Below, piece after piece: positions 44,183-53,284 of a stretch of DNA of 64,000 nucleotides. The position numbers were made by a program, and so were the translations under genes. Positions within the stretch are counted from its first letter, which is position 1, and the number at the start of each line of letters is the position of its first letter. Where the stretch lies: contig NZ_JAIQDW010000006.1 in NCBI RefSeq assembly GCF_020026925.1, forward strand, positions 62,001 through 126,000, in the 5' to 3' direction. This DNA comes from Flavobacterium hibisci (GTDB lineage: Bacteria > Bacteroidota > Bacteroidia > Flavobacteriales > Flavobacteriaceae). A model generated the notes under the pieces. That model made no database searches. It was not told the origin of the DNA and was given only the letters and a program-made list of their open reading frames with translations.

Positions 44183-44926
44183 TTATTTTTTCCAGTTTAA
44201 CTGTAATGCAAAACAGGTTTTTTCTCCTTTTGTGATGCTGAATCTGGAGTTTTCTTTATCATCGTTTTCGTGAATTTGAACGGTATCTTTCAGGGACAGT
44301 TCTTTCATGAAATTCATTTCGAAACTTTGTAGTTGTTGTTTCAGGATTTTTTTTGGTTCTACATGATCCAGGCACCATTCCAGGTATTTTACATTATTAA
44401 CGTGATTGACAATATCCAGATCAGATAAATACACGGTTTTTTCAAACACAAATTCTTTTTCGTGGTTGATGTTTATTTTTGAAAAGCCTTCTGTTGTGGC
44501 TCTTTTATCCGGAAATAGCTCAAAATGTTCATAAGGCAATGCCAAAGCTTCCGGACGACGTAATTGCGTGTTAAAAACCGCCCAATACGTTTCGCAGCCT
44601 ACAATCTTTTTTCCATTTACATGCATTTCCAAAGCACGGACAGAACGTGAATTTTCCAGACTGTTGATCCAGGTTGTTACAGTAACGATATCTCCTGATT
44701 TTGGCAAAGCACTTACTTCTACCCGCATTCGGCTTAAAACCCACGCCTGATGAAATTCCTGCATGTCATAAAAACTGATGCCTCCAATTTCAGAATGTGC
44801 TGCGGCTGTTAATTGTAAAATATTGCATAAATCTGTATATTTTAAGTAACCGCTCGGAGTACATTGTGTAAAATTGATTTCCCAGTCTTTGCTTAGAATG
44901 GATGTGAAGTTTGGTGATATTGGCAT
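44183..44926 (-). CDS. Acyl-ACP thioesterase
   Basis: The 247-residue protein has two hotdog domains. The second carries DLDIVNHVNNVKYLEWCLD, the Asp-x-N-H-x-N pattern of acyl-ACP thioesterases of plant-like FatA/FatB type. It would release free fatty acids from acyl-carrier protein in the cytosol. The substrate chain length is unknown. It lies 80 bp downstream of miaA on the same strand. Confidence 0.88.
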   Translation of the reverse strand: MPISPNFTSILSKDWEINFTQCTPSGYLKYTDLCNILQLTAAAHSEIGGISFYDMQEFHQAWVLSRMRVEVSALPKSGDIVTVTTWINSLENSRSVRALEMHVNGKKIVGCETYWAVFNTQLRRPEALALPYEHFELFPDKRATTEGFSKININHEKEFVFEKTVYLSDLDIVNHVNNVKYLEWCLDHVEPKKILKQQLQSFEMNFMKELSLKDTVQIHENDDKENSRFSITKGEKTCFALQLNWKK

Positions 44927-45006
44927 TTTAATTTAGACTTCTTAGATTGTTGGACTTCTTAGATTTTAGATTTTTTCGAAAATAGAATAAAGAGTAGAGA
45001 AAGATT

Positions 45007-45927
45007 TTATTTTACAATTTCCTCAATATAATTTATAATTACTTTTCTATCTTCAGCATAATCAAACCATTTGGTGTTTTCGTTTCGTTTGAACCACGTT
45101 AATTGTCTTTTAGAAAATCGTCTTGTGTTTTTTTTGATTTCGTCTATAGCGAAAGGCAAAGTGAATTCTCCGTCAAAATAACTGAATAATTCCCTATAAC
45201 CCACAGTTTGAAGCGCATTTAACGCTTTATTAGGATATAAAGCTTTGGCTTCTTCCAGTAAACCTTCGTTTATCATAATGTCAACACGCTGGTTGATCCG
45301 GTTGTAAATGATTTCTCTGTCGGCTTCTAAACCAATAAGAACAGGAGTGAAGTTCCGGTTGTTCTTCTTTTGATTTAAAAAGGATGAATATGGTTTTTTA
45401 GTCCCGATGCAAACCTCAACAAAACGCATCATTCTTTGAGGGTTTTGAAGTGTCTGCGGATTTTCTAAAGTGATTTTCTGAAAGTAATCCGGATCCAAAG
45501 TTTTTAATTGCTCCTGTAAATATTCAATTCCGAGTTTTTCGTAATTTGAATTGATTTCTGAACGTACTTCGGGATTGATTTCCGGAAATTCGTCGAAACC
45601 TTTCAGAACAGCATCGACATACAATCCGGAACCACCAATCAGAATAGCGAAATCATTTTTTTGGAATAATTCTTCGAGTTTTAAAAGCGCTTCTTTTTCG
45701 TAATCGCCAACGGTATAATTTTCAAATATCGATTTGTTCTGGATGAAATGATGTTTAGCAGCTGTTAATTCATTTTTATTGGGAACTGCTGTGCCAATGG
45801 TCATTTCTTTAAAAAACTGACGGCTGTCACACGATATGATCTCGCATTTAAAATGTTGTGCCAAAGCAATACTGAGGGCTGTTTTGCCTATAGCTGTTGG
45901 TCCGACAATGGTAATTAGGTATTTCAT
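45007..45927 (-). CDS. miaA: tRNA dimethylallyltransferase
   Basis: The 306-residue protein has the P-loop GPTAIGKTALS, the SCDSRQFFKEMTIGTA substrate segment and the VGYRELF and RRFSKRQLTWFKR region at the C-terminus. It adds an isopentenyl group to A37 of tRNAs that read UNN codons. Confidence 0.95.
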   Translation of the reverse strand: MKYLITIVGPTAIGKTALSIALAQHFKCEIISCDSRQFFKEMTIGTAVPNKNELTAAKHHFIQNKSIFENYTVGDYEKEALLKLEELFQKNDFAILIGGSGLYVDAVLKGFDEFPEINPEVRSEINSNYEKLGIEYLQEQLKTLDPDYFQKITLENPQTLQNPQRMMRFVEVCIGTKKPYSSFLNQKKNNRNFTPVLIGLEADREIIYNRINQRVDIMINEGLLEEAKALYPNKALNALQTVGYRELFSYFDGEFTLPFAIDEIKKNTRRFSKRQLTWFKRNENTKWFDYAEDRKVIINYIEEIVK

Positions 45928-45936
45928 ATGTTTTTT

Positions 45937-46026
45937 AGCCTGGATGGAAATGGAAACCCCGGACTTATATTTGTTCGTTTTTGTGGCGTAAAAGAAGCGA
46001 CTTTAGAAGCTGCTTTTAGGACTTAA
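45937..46026 (+). repeat. Degenerate Flavo-1-like element
   Basis: AGCCTGGATGGAAATGGAAA at the left and AAAAGAAGCGACTTTAGAAG with GCTGCTTTTAGGACTT at the right recall the ends of the motif at 24206-24295, but the central CCGGGGTTCGG hairpin is absent. Low certainty. Confidence 0.3.
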
Positions 46027-46081
46027 AAAACAACAAAGATAAGGAGGAGTTGCAATGTACAGCCGGAATAGCTTCTAAAAA

Positions 46082-46918
46082 TTATGCATGTAATTCACTT
46101 CCGCACTCGTGACAAAATTTAGCGTTATCAAAATGAAGTTGTGAACCGCAGATCTGACAGGAGTTTTTTGTACTGACAGTATTGTCCCGAAGGCTTTTCT
46201 TGGCAAATTCGGCTGTAACTATTCCGGTAGGAACTGCTATGATTCCGTAACCTAAAATCATGACCAGTGCGGCTATAAACTGGCCTAAAGGGGTTTGGGG
46301 TGAAATGTCTCCATAACCCACCGTTGTTAGGGTTACAATTGTCCAGTAAATTCCCATTGGAATACTGGTAAAACCTGATTCTTTACCTTCGACCAGATAC
46401 ATTACCGAACCAATAATTACGGTGCTGATGAGTACAAAATAGATAAAAACGAGAATTTTTTCTTTGCTGGCTTCGATAGCTTCCTTAAGCTGAAAGGACT
46501 GATGCGAAATTTGCGGAATATGGAGAATTTTGAATAGCCTGAAGAAACGCAATGCCCTTACGATAGACAATATGCTGGCTCCCGGAAAAAATATGGATAA
46601 ATACATGGGTAAAACGGCGAGTAAATCGATGATTCCGTAGAAGCTGAAAATGTATTTGACTGGTTTTTGGATAGAAATAATCCGTAAGATATATTCAATG
46701 GTGAAAAAGATGGTGATTACCCATTCGCAAATCCATAACTGGTAATGGTATTTTGAACTAATGCCTTGAACAGTGTCGAGCATTATTAGTAAAACGCTCA
46801 ATAAAATCAAACCTAGCAGCACTAAATCGAACATTCGTCCTAAAATGGTGTTGGTGCCATACAGAACGATTTTGACTTTTTCCCTAAAGATTTCGTATTG
46901 TGATTTTTTGTTTTTCAT
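46082..46918 (-). CDS. Voltage-gated-type potassium channel with C-terminal zinc ribbon
   Basis: The 278-residue protein has six transmembrane helices with an Arg/Lys-rich S4 (SIVRALRFFRLFKIL) and the K+ selectivity filter in TLTTVGYGDISP. The pore-lining S6 (LGYGIIAVPTGIVTAEFA) follows. The C-terminal 35 residues form a CxxC-x12-CxxC zinc ribbon (CQICGS ... CHECGSEL), an addition seen in some bacterial channels. It would conduct K+ across the inner membrane. Confidence 0.9.
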   Translation of the reverse strand: MKNKKSQYEIFREKVKIVLYGTNTILGRMFDLVLLGLILLSVLLIMLDTVQGISSKYHYQLWICEWVITIFFTIEYILRIISIQKPVKYIFSFYGIIDLLAVLPMYLSIFFPGASILSIVRALRFFRLFKILHIPQISHQSFQLKEAIEASKEKILVFIYFVLISTVIIGSVMYLVEGKESGFTSIPMGIYWTIVTLTTVGYGDISPQTPLGQFIAALVMILGYGIIAVPTGIVTAEFAKKSLRDNTVSTKNSCQICGSQLHFDNAKFCHECGSELHA

Positions 46919-46949
46919 ATCCTTAAAGATAATGAAAGTTTTGTTTTTA

Positions 46950-48311
46950 CTAAAAATGATGTATTTTCAATGATTTACTTTTTCGGATATACTGCTGAAT
47001 GATATTCTTTACATCACGATTGTGCTGCATTGGAATTAGAATTTTTTTCAGAATTTCGATATTGGTAATCTGATAATTTAAATCATAATAAGCATACCCT
47101 TTATAAATTCCGTTTTCGATTAAGATAGCGCTTCTTTCGTTTATGTTTCGTCCTCTGTCGAGCAAAATCATGTTTCTGTTTTCAAAACTGTTTTCAGAAA
47201 TAAACTGCTGTACCCTTAAATTGTAGATTTCAGGAGTGATTTCGCCAATGCAGGCACCATCGCATTCCTTTATTTTGTATTGAAAACACTCTTTTTTAGT
47301 TTGATATAAACCGGTTAGTTTCTGGCATAAATGATACTTTGCAGCAAATTTGAAAAGCGCATTTTTGCCTTCCTGCAACGAAGCGAATGACGTAATTTCT
47401 TTTTTGCGTCCATCTGCTTTTCCGAGGTTTACATTCAGATAACTGTTTGCATCTTTTTCTACATAAATGGCGTACGGGAAAACACTCTTTTTTTGTGATC
47501 GATTGTATCTCGGGCGGTTTATTTTTACTTCCTGGCTTTCTTTTAATAAAGCAATTAATTCGCTGCCTGTTTCTTCGTAGGTTATGGTAAAAACTTCTGC
47601 CTGAATTCTTTTGCTTTTGGTTGTAATTCCGGTAAAATGCTGATTGACTCTTTTTCGGATATTTTGGCTCTTGCCGATGTAAATTAAATTTCCTCCTTCG
47701 TTATGAATGTAATACACACCGGTTTTAGCAGGCATCTGATTTACAAGATCCTGAAGTTTTGGTGAAATCCCTTTTTCAATTTCAAATTTCACAAAATCTT
47801 TGACAATGGTTTTTTCCAGGTCTTTTTCGAGTAATATTTTGAATAGCTTAGTTGTAGCGATAGCATCTCCGCTGGCGCGATGCCTGTCGGCTATCGGAAT
47901 TCCGAGTGAACGGACTAATTTCCCTAAACTGTAAGAAGGCTGCTCGGGAATTAATTTTTGCGCTAATTCTACGGTACAAAGTGTTTTAGATTCGAAATTA
48001 TAACCTAAGCGTCTGAATTCAGTACGCAGGATTCTATAGTCAAATGAAGCGTTGTGTGCTACAATAATACAATCAGAAGTGATTTCGATAATTCGTTTGG
48101 CAACTTCATAAAACTTAGGCGCAGAGCTCAGCATAGCATTGTTGATTCCGGTTAATTTAGCCACAAAAGGCTGAATTGGAATTTCGGGATTGACAAGGCT
48201 AATGAACTGATCAACTACTTCATGACCATCAAATTTATAGATGGCGATTTCGGTAATTCCTTCTTCATTGAATTGTCCTCCGGTAGTTTCTATGTCTAAT
48301 ATTGCGTACAT
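46950..48311 (-). CDS. Exonuclease domain plus GIY-YIG (UvrC-like) protein
   Basis: ATG 48311 (MYAILDIETTG) is preferred to TTG 48317. The 453-residue protein joins a DEDDh exonuclease domain (about 1-165, DIETTG, with HNASFDYRIL and HRASGDAIAT) to a GIY-YIG domain (about 195-280, GVYYIHNEGGNLIYIGKS) and a C-terminal part of UvrC-like character. It resembles the epsilon-like exonuclease/Cho endonuclease fusions and is probably involved in DNA repair. No partner gene is clear. Confidence 0.88.
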   Translation of the reverse strand: MYAILDIETTGGQFNEEGITEIAIYKFDGHEVVDQFISLVNPEIPIQPFVAKLTGINNAMLSSAPKFYEVAKRIIEITSDCIIVAHNASFDYRILRTEFRRLGYNFESKTLCTVELAQKLIPEQPSYSLGKLVRSLGIPIADRHRASGDAIATTKLFKILLEKDLEKTIVKDFVKFEIEKGISPKLQDLVNQMPAKTGVYYIHNEGGNLIYIGKSQNIRKRVNQHFTGITTKSKRIQAEVFTITYEETGSELIALLKESQEVKINRPRYNRSQKKSVFPYAIYVEKDANSYLNVNLGKADGRKKEITSFASLQEGKNALFKFAAKYHLCQKLTGLYQTKKECFQYKIKECDGACIGEITPEIYNLRVQQFISENSFENRNMILLDRGRNINERSAILIENGIYKGYAYYDLNYQITNIEILKKILIPMQHNRDVKNIIQQYIRKSKSLKIHHF

Positions 48312-48320
48312 TTTCAAATG

Positions 48321-48833
48321 TCAAAAATCAATGGCAATATCAAAAATCAATATCAATTCCAATGTCAAAAATCAATGTTTTAAAATTGAAATTCTTTATT
48401 GAAATTGTCATTGTATTGATATTGTTATTGAAAAAATTACTTTTTATTTATTATCATTTTTGATGAAATTGCAATAAGTTGTTCTACTTCAGTAAGAAGC
48501 TTGTTTCTTTTATCGTTATCACCTTCTTTTATATAATCTAATATTTTTAAAGAATTTCTGGATTCCTTTAATTCTTTTACAACTAATGAAACTTTAAATA
48601 TAAAATCTTTATCAGTTACTGTACCCTGTGCTTCACCGAAATTTAAAGAAGCGCTTCCAGACGATCTTATTAATTGGTTTTTATAATATTCATTTTCAAA
48701 AATTCTTTCTAATTGTCGTGTAAAAAATATACATTCTCCAGCAAAACGAATCAGACGATCATCAAAATTGAATATTTTTTCCATTAATATTTTATATTTT
48801 AAAATTAATATTGTCATTGCCATTGATTTTTGA
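48321..48833. mobile_element. Four-helix-bundle gene bracketed by an 18-bp inverted repeat
   Basis: TCAAAAATCAATGGCAAT (48321-48338) and its exact inverse at 48816-48833 enclose the gene 48437-48784. Further diverged copies of CAATATCAAAAATCAAT lie on the left side. The layout suggests a small mobile cassette, though no transposase is present. Confidence 0.4.
48437..48784 (-). CDS. Four-helix-bundle protein (23S rRNA IVP-like family)
   Basis: ATG 48784 (MEKIFNFDDRLIRFAGECI) is preferred; the upstream part of the frame (to 48856) runs through repeat sequence and yggS. The 115-residue product matches the four-helix-bundle family of 23S rRNA intervening-sequence proteins, with SGSASLNFGEAQG and KELKESRNSLKIL as hallmarks. 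Its function is unknown. It sits between two inverted repeats and may move as a cassette. Confidence 0.8.
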   Translation of the reverse strand: MEKIFNFDDRLIRFAGECIFFTRQLERIFENEYYKNQLIRSSGSASLNFGEAQGTVTDKDFIFKVSLVVKELKESRNSLKILDYIKEGDNDKRNKLLTEVEQLIAISSKMIINKK

Positions 48834-48842
48834 TATTGACTT

Positions 48843-49532
48843 TTATCGTCCTCCAAAAATACTGCTTCCTATCCTAACCATCGTACTTCCACATTCGATG
48901 GCAAGCTGATAATCACCGGACATTCCCATTGAAATGGTTGAAAAATGTGCTGCTGTAGAAATACATTGCTGTGCATCCCGGCATTGTGCGTCTTTGTTTT
49001 GCAATGAATCAAAAATGGATTTTAAATAGAGGAATTCTTTTTTGATCTGGTTTTGGTTTTCTGTAAAAGTTGCCATTCCCATTAAACCTAAGATACGAAT
49101 ATTTTTCATCTCTTTAAATTCCGATGAAGACAATAATTCTGAAAGTTCTTTTTCGTCAAGACCAAATTTAGTTTCTTCCTCGGCAATATATATCTGAAGC
49201 AGACAATCTATAACGCGATTGTTTTTTAGCGCCTGTTTGTTGATTTCCTGTAATAATTTCAAACTGTCAACCCCATGAATCAGACTTACAAATGGCGCCA
49301 TAAATTTGACTTTATTCGACTGAACATGACCAATCATATGCCATTGAATATCTTTTGGCATTTGCTCATATTTATCGGCCATTTCCTGAATTTTATTTTC
49401 GCCAAAAATACGCTGACCGGCTTCATAGGCCTGCATCAGATCTGAAACAGGTTTTGTTTTTGAAACCGCAACAAGAGTTACGTGTTCAGGTAAACTTTCT
49501 TTGATTTTATTTAGGTTTGATGCTATTGACAT
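48843..49532 (-). CDS. yggS: YggS-family pyridoxal-phosphate homeostasis protein
   Basis: The 229-residue single-domain PLP protein has the VAVSKTKP segment with PLP Lys25, FGENKIQE, WHMIGHVQSNK and the C-terminal SMGMSGDYQLAIECGSTMVR. It controls PLP and amino-acid balance rather than acting as a racemase. A 15-20-residue insertion with Cys residues (KDAQCRDAQQC) precedes the SMGMS motif. Confidence 0.92.
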   Translation of the reverse strand: MSIASNLNKIKESLPEHVTLVAVSKTKPVSDLMQAYEAGQRIFGENKIQEMADKYEQMPKDIQWHMIGHVQSNKVKFMAPFVSLIHGVDSLKLLQEINKQALKNNRVIDCLLQIYIAEEETKFGLDEKELSELLSSSEFKEMKNIRILGLMGMATFTENQNQIKKEFLYLKSIFDSLQNKDAQCRDAQQCISTAAHFSTISMGMSGDYQLAIECGSTMVRIGSSIFGGR

Positions 49533-49538
49533 TTGCTA

Positions 49539-49961
49539 TTATTTTATTAATATTCGTCCAATAATAATTCCTTTAGGATTTATCTTGTCATAATATTTTA
49601 AAAGGATTGTTGCATTTTTATATTTTTCAAATAATCGAATTATCTGTTCTCTTTTTATTTTAAAAGCTGAACAAGCATAGTTTTTGTCTTCTGCGTATTG
49701 AATTACTTTTTTATCAATAATGAACTCAATTTTTTTAAATGTTTCATCTCTAAAAGAATCATAAAAAATATTGAAATTTAAAACTTTGAAATTGTCTTTC
49801 AAATTAATTATTCCAATTTTAGACCCTCTTTCAAATTCATTACTTTTAAAAAGTATTTTATTATTCTTATACAGCTGCCAATTTGTGATGGTATCTATTT
49901 CTGTTTTGGCAATCATTGAAATAGACTGCATCATTATAAAGAATAATAGAATTTTTTTCAT
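49539..49961 (-). CDS. Secreted hypothetical protein
   Basis: The 140-residue product has a signal peptide (MKKILLFFIMMQSISMIAK). The rest is Lys/Ile-rich, with a probable beta-sandwich pattern and one Cys; no family was recognised. It is followed after 6 bp by yggS and preceded after 12 bp by the 3-hydroxyacyl-CoA dehydrogenase gene, so it may be co-transcribed with them. Confidence 0.6.
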   Translation of the reverse strand: MKKILLFFIMMQSISMIAKTEIDTITNWQLYKNNKILFKSNEFERGSKIGIINLKDNFKVLNFNIFYDSFRDETFKKIEFIIDKKVIQYAEDKNYACSAFKIKREQIIRLFEKYKNATILLKYYDKINPKGIIIGRILIK

Positions 49962-49973
49962 AAGACTACCAGA

Positions 49974-50861
49974 TTAAATAAACTGCTTCGAGATCTTCTC
50001 AGCCTTTTTACTTTCGCTGTAATCATAAAAACCTTCACCGGATTTTACGCCTAATTTACCTGCTCTAACCATATTTACCAATAACGGGCAAGGAGCATAT
50101 TTAGGGTTTTTGAATCCGTCGTACATTACATTCAAAATAGCAAGACAAACGTCAAGACCAATAAAATCAGCCAATTGAAGCGGTCCCATTGGATGCCCCA
50201 TGCCCAATTTCATTACTGTATCAATTTCATAAACTCCCGCCACTTTGTTATATAACGTTTCAATTGCCTCGTTTAGCATAGGCATCAAAATTCTATTGGC
50301 AACAAAACCCGGATAATCGTTTACTTCAACAGGTGTTTTACCTAATTTCTCAGATAAATTCATGATAATTTTGGTGACTTCATCGCTGGTATTATAGCCG
50401 CGAATGATTTCTACCAGCTTCATAATAGGAACCGGATTCATAAAATGCATTCCGATAACACGCTCGGGATGTGCGACGACTGCTCCAATTTGTGTAATTG
50501 AAATCGAAGAAGTGTTCGTTGCTAAAATCGTATTGTGTGAGCAGGATTCGTTTAATTGTTTGAAGATATTCAGTTTTAGTTCAACGTTTTCAGTTGCTGC
50601 TTCTACTACCAGATCAACCCCGACAACTCCATCCTTAATATCAGTATAGGTAATGATATTGGTGATTGTTCTGGCTACTTCTTCCTGCGTTATTGTTCCT
50701 TTAGCGAGCATTCTGTCGAGATTAGCAGCAATAGTTGCCATTCCTTTGTCTAGTGCTTTTTCAGAAACATCAATTAGTTTTACAGTAAAACCGCTTTGCG
50801 CAAAAGTATGTGCAATTCCGTTTCCCATTGTTCCGGCACCAATTACAGCTATAGTTCTCAT
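49974..50861 (-). CDS. hbd: 3-hydroxybutyryl-CoA dehydrogenase-type enzyme
   Basis: The 295-residue protein starts with the Rossmann motif VIGAGTMGNGIAH and shows the ATNTSSISI catalytic stretch, GMHFMNPVPIMKLVE and the C-terminal helical domain with GMGHPMGPLQLADF. It oxidises or forms 3-hydroxyacyl-CoA with NAD(P). No beta-oxidation partner gene is adjacent. Confidence 0.93.
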   Translation of the reverse strand: MRTIAVIGAGTMGNGIAHTFAQSGFTVKLIDVSEKALDKGMATIAANLDRMLAKGTITQEEVARTITNIITYTDIKDGVVGVDLVVEAATENVELKLNIFKQLNESCSHNTILATNTSSISITQIGAVVAHPERVIGMHFMNPVPIMKLVEIIRGYNTSDEVTKIIMNLSEKLGKTPVEVNDYPGFVANRILMPMLNEAIETLYNKVAGVYEIDTVMKLGMGHPMGPLQLADFIGLDVCLAILNVMYDGFKNPKYAPCPLLVNMVRAGKLGVKSGEGFYDYSESKKAEKISKQFI

Positions 50862-50949
50862 TTAATTTTGTATTTATATTTTAAAATTTAAGGTTTAAAG
50901 TTACTTTGCAGCAAGCTTTAAACCTTAAATTTACAATTTATATTTTGTC

Positions 50950-51915
50950 TTATTTTTTAAAACAGTCAATTATTTGGTATGCCACACGTAAAGCATCTGT
51001 TGCCTGTTCCAATGTTACAACCGGAGTTGTATTATTATTGATGGCATCAGCAAATGCATTTAATTCGTCTAAAATGGCGTTGTTCTGTTCTACATCAGGA
51101 TTGGTAAAATAGATTTGTTTTTTCACGCCTTCAGCATTTTGAAGGATCATGTCAAAATCTCCCGGAACTTCCGGGGCGTCTTTCATACGGACTACTTCAC
51201 ATTTTTTCTCTAAAAAATCAACTGAAATATAGGCGTCTTTTTGAAAGAAACGTGTTTTGCGCATGTTTTTCATCGAAATCCGGCTTGCAGTTAAATTGGC
51301 AACACAACCATTTTCGAATTCAATTCGGGCATTGGCTATATCCGGAGTTTCACTAATTACAGAAACACCACTCGCATTAATGTGTTTTACTTTTGAATTT
51401 ACAACACTCAAAATCGCATCAATATCATGAATCATTAAATCCAGGACTACTGGTACATCTGTACCGCGAGGATTAAATTCGGCTAAACGATGTGTCTCTA
51501 TGAACATCGGATTTTCTATCATGTTTTTGGTAGCGATAAACGCAGGATTAAAACGTTCTACATGACCGACCTGACCTTTTACATTGTACTCGTTTGCCAA
51601 AGCAATTATTTCTTCGGCTTCTTCAACAGTGTTGGCAATTGGTTTTTCTATGAAGATATGTTTTCCTGATTTGATGGCTACTTTAGCGCATTTATAGTGC
51701 GAAAGGGTTGGGGTTACAATATCAATTACATCCACGGCGTGGATTAATTTTGCTATTGTGTTGAAGTTTTTATAGCCGAACTCTTTTGAGATTCTTTCAG
51801 CATTTTCCTGATTTTCATCGTAAAATCCAACTAATTCGTATTTGTCAGACTGTTGTAATAAGCGTAAATGTATTTTACCTAAGTGACCGGCACCTAAAAC
51901 TCCTACTTTTAACAT
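50950..51915 (-). CDS. Gfo/Idh/MocA-family oxidoreductase
   Basis: The 321-residue protein has the Rossmann motif GVLGAGHLGKIH, the EKPIANT motif in the NAD-binding domain and the following GQVGHVERFNPAF loop. The family oxidises sugars, inositol and related compounds. The substrate cannot be read. It is 88 bp from the hbd-like gene, on the same strand. Confidence 0.88.
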   Translation of the reverse strand: MLKVGVLGAGHLGKIHLRLLQQSDKYELVGFYDENQENAERISKEFGYKNFNTIAKLIHAVDVIDIVTPTLSHYKCAKVAIKSGKHIFIEKPIANTVEEAEEIIALANEYNVKGQVGHVERFNPAFIATKNMIENPMFIETHRLAEFNPRGTDVPVVLDLMIHDIDAILSVVNSKVKHINASGVSVISETPDIANARIEFENGCVANLTASRISMKNMRKTRFFQKDAYISVDFLEKKCEVVRMKDAPEVPGDFDMILQNAEGVKKQIYFTNPDVEQNNAILDELNAFADAINNNTTPVVTLEQATDALRVAYQIIDCFKK

Positions 51916-52123
51916 TTGAATGTATTTTAAACAAAAATAGAATTTATTTGTCGAAAGTGAAAAAGAATTTAGCTAATTGTTAGTTATGGGTTATTTGTTA
52001 TGAGTTAAAAGTTATATGCTGAAACTATAAATCATAAGTTAAGGCTTTCCACTTTGAAATATTTAACTACACCCTATAATCCGTAACTCTTAACTTATAG
52101 CTTTATTAATTTAAAATCAATAT

Positions 52124-52152
52124 TTGATTTCCTGTTTTGTTTCTTATTTTTG
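52124..52152 (+). promoter_or_regulatory. Promoter of pcm
   Basis: TTG (52124-52126) is followed after 18 nt by TATTTTTG (52145-52152), close to the flavobacterial consensus. It supports the TTG start at 52174, about 22 bp downstream. Confidence 0.55.
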
Positions 52153-52173
52153 CGAAAATAAAACCTACCTATT

Positions 52174-52815
52174 TTGAAAGATACTGCCAAACATCAAGGA
52201 CTTCGCAATCAATTAGTAAGCACTTTAGAGCAAAAAGGGATTACTGATAAAGCGGTTTTGGATGCGATAAAAAAAATCCCAAGACACCTTTTTTTAAATT
52301 CGAGTTTTGAAGATTACGCTTATCAGGATAAGGCTTTTCCTATAGGAGCAGGGCAGACTATTTCCCAGCCTTATACTGTTGCCTTTCAGTCGCAGCTGCT
52401 GGAAGTTAAAAAAGACCATAAAATTCTCGAAATTGGTACAGGATCTGGCTATCAGACTGCAGTTTTGTTTATGCTGGGGGCCAAAGTGTATAGCGTTGAA
52501 AGACAGAAAGAGCTGTTTAAAACGACTTCTAATTTATTTCCAAAATTGAATATCAGACCTAAACATCTTTCGTTTGGCGATGGGTATAAAGGACTTCCAA
52601 ATTATGCCCCGTTTGACAGTATTATTGTTACTGCCGGTGCTCCTTTTATTCCGAAGCCGTTGATGGCACAGTTAAAAATAGGAGGAAGACTGGTGATTCC
52701 GCTTGGCGAAGACGTTCAGATTATGACTTTACTGATACGAAAAAATGAAACACAATTTGAAAAACATGAGTTTGGAGAGTTTAGATTTGTGCCTTTGTTA
52801 GAAGATAAGAATTAA
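52174..52815 (+). CDS. pcm: Protein-L-isoaspartate O-methyltransferase
   Basis: The 213-residue protein starts at TTG 52174 (MKDTAKHQGLRNQLV); no in-frame ATG precedes it and the promoter lies just upstream. It has the AYQDKAFPIGAGQTISQPY segment, SAM-binding EIGTGSGYQTA and the C-terminal LVIPLG. It repairs isoaspartyl residues in damaged proteins. Confidence 0.92.
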   Translation: MKDTAKHQGLRNQLVSTLEQKGITDKAVLDAIKKIPRHLFLNSSFEDYAYQDKAFPIGAGQTISQPYTVAFQSQLLEVKKDHKILEIGTGSGYQTAVLFMLGAKVYSVERQKELFKTTSNLFPKLNIRPKHLSFGDGYKGLPNYAPFDSIIVTAGAPFIPKPLMAQLKIGGRLVIPLGEDVQIMTLLIRKNETQFEKHEFGEFRFVPLLEDKN

Positions 52816-52845
52816 AAAAACTAAACAGTTAATATTAAAGACAAT

Positions 52846-53253
52846 CTTGTCATTCCGTAGAAATCTCTAGCCAGATGAAGCAAAAGATGTCATTGGTCCA
52901 GTTTCTGTAAATTTCATTGTCGATATTAATGACTTTATAACTCATCTTGACCTAAGAAAAAATATTGGATATAAAACAGGAAAAGAACTTATGCGAACTG
53001 TAATGAAGTCGCCAAAATGGTTACCTGGCGAACAGGATGGATATCACGTTAAAACGGAAATAAAATTTACTTTCAACGTAAAATAATATTAAGGAGCCGT
53101 AATAATTTCAATTACTCATAAATGTCGTTACAAGATATTTGCGAATTTAGTAAAATTAACGTTTTTCATTACGTTTATGTTTAGCCGAAAATACTCGTTT
53201 CATAATTAACAAAGATCTTCTAGCGCCAAAAAGATTCCCTACGGAATGACAAG
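52846..53253. repeat. Split REP-like element with 15-bp perfect arms
   Basis: The arms share the GTCATTCCG start of the REP-like elements elsewhere in this window, but here 378 bp separate them. The interior holds a gene fragment (52871-53086) and about 150 bp of AT-rich sequence. Confidence 0.6.
52871..53086 (+). pseudogene. Fragment of a TonB C-terminal domain
   Basis: The frame after TAG 52868-52870 runs 71 codons to TAA 53084-53086. It matches the TonB C-terminal domain: a VNFIVDINDF strand, a long helix and MKSPKWLPGEQDG as the typical (K/P)-x-W-x-P-G-x-x-(N/D)-G motif, then KFTFNVK. The N-terminal anchor and Pro-rich spacer of TonB are missing and there is no start codon, so it is a remnant. 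Confidence 0.6.
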
Positions 53254-53284
53254 TTTGTGGATACTTATCATTTAATTTGGATTA

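Larger units (their letters stand above)
52816..53284. other. Intergenic region with REP-like arms and TonB fragment
   Basis: This 469-bp stretch contains the 15-bp arms CTTGTCATTCCGTAG (52846-52860) and CTACGGAATGACAAG (53239-53253), which are exact inverse copies, with a TonB fragment between them. Apart from that no gene is supported. Confidence 0.6.

Noticed and set aside
48785..48856. N-terminal extension of the four-helix-bundle gene
   Set aside because: The stretch runs through repeat sequence and overlaps the yggS stop; the family begins at MEKIFNF.
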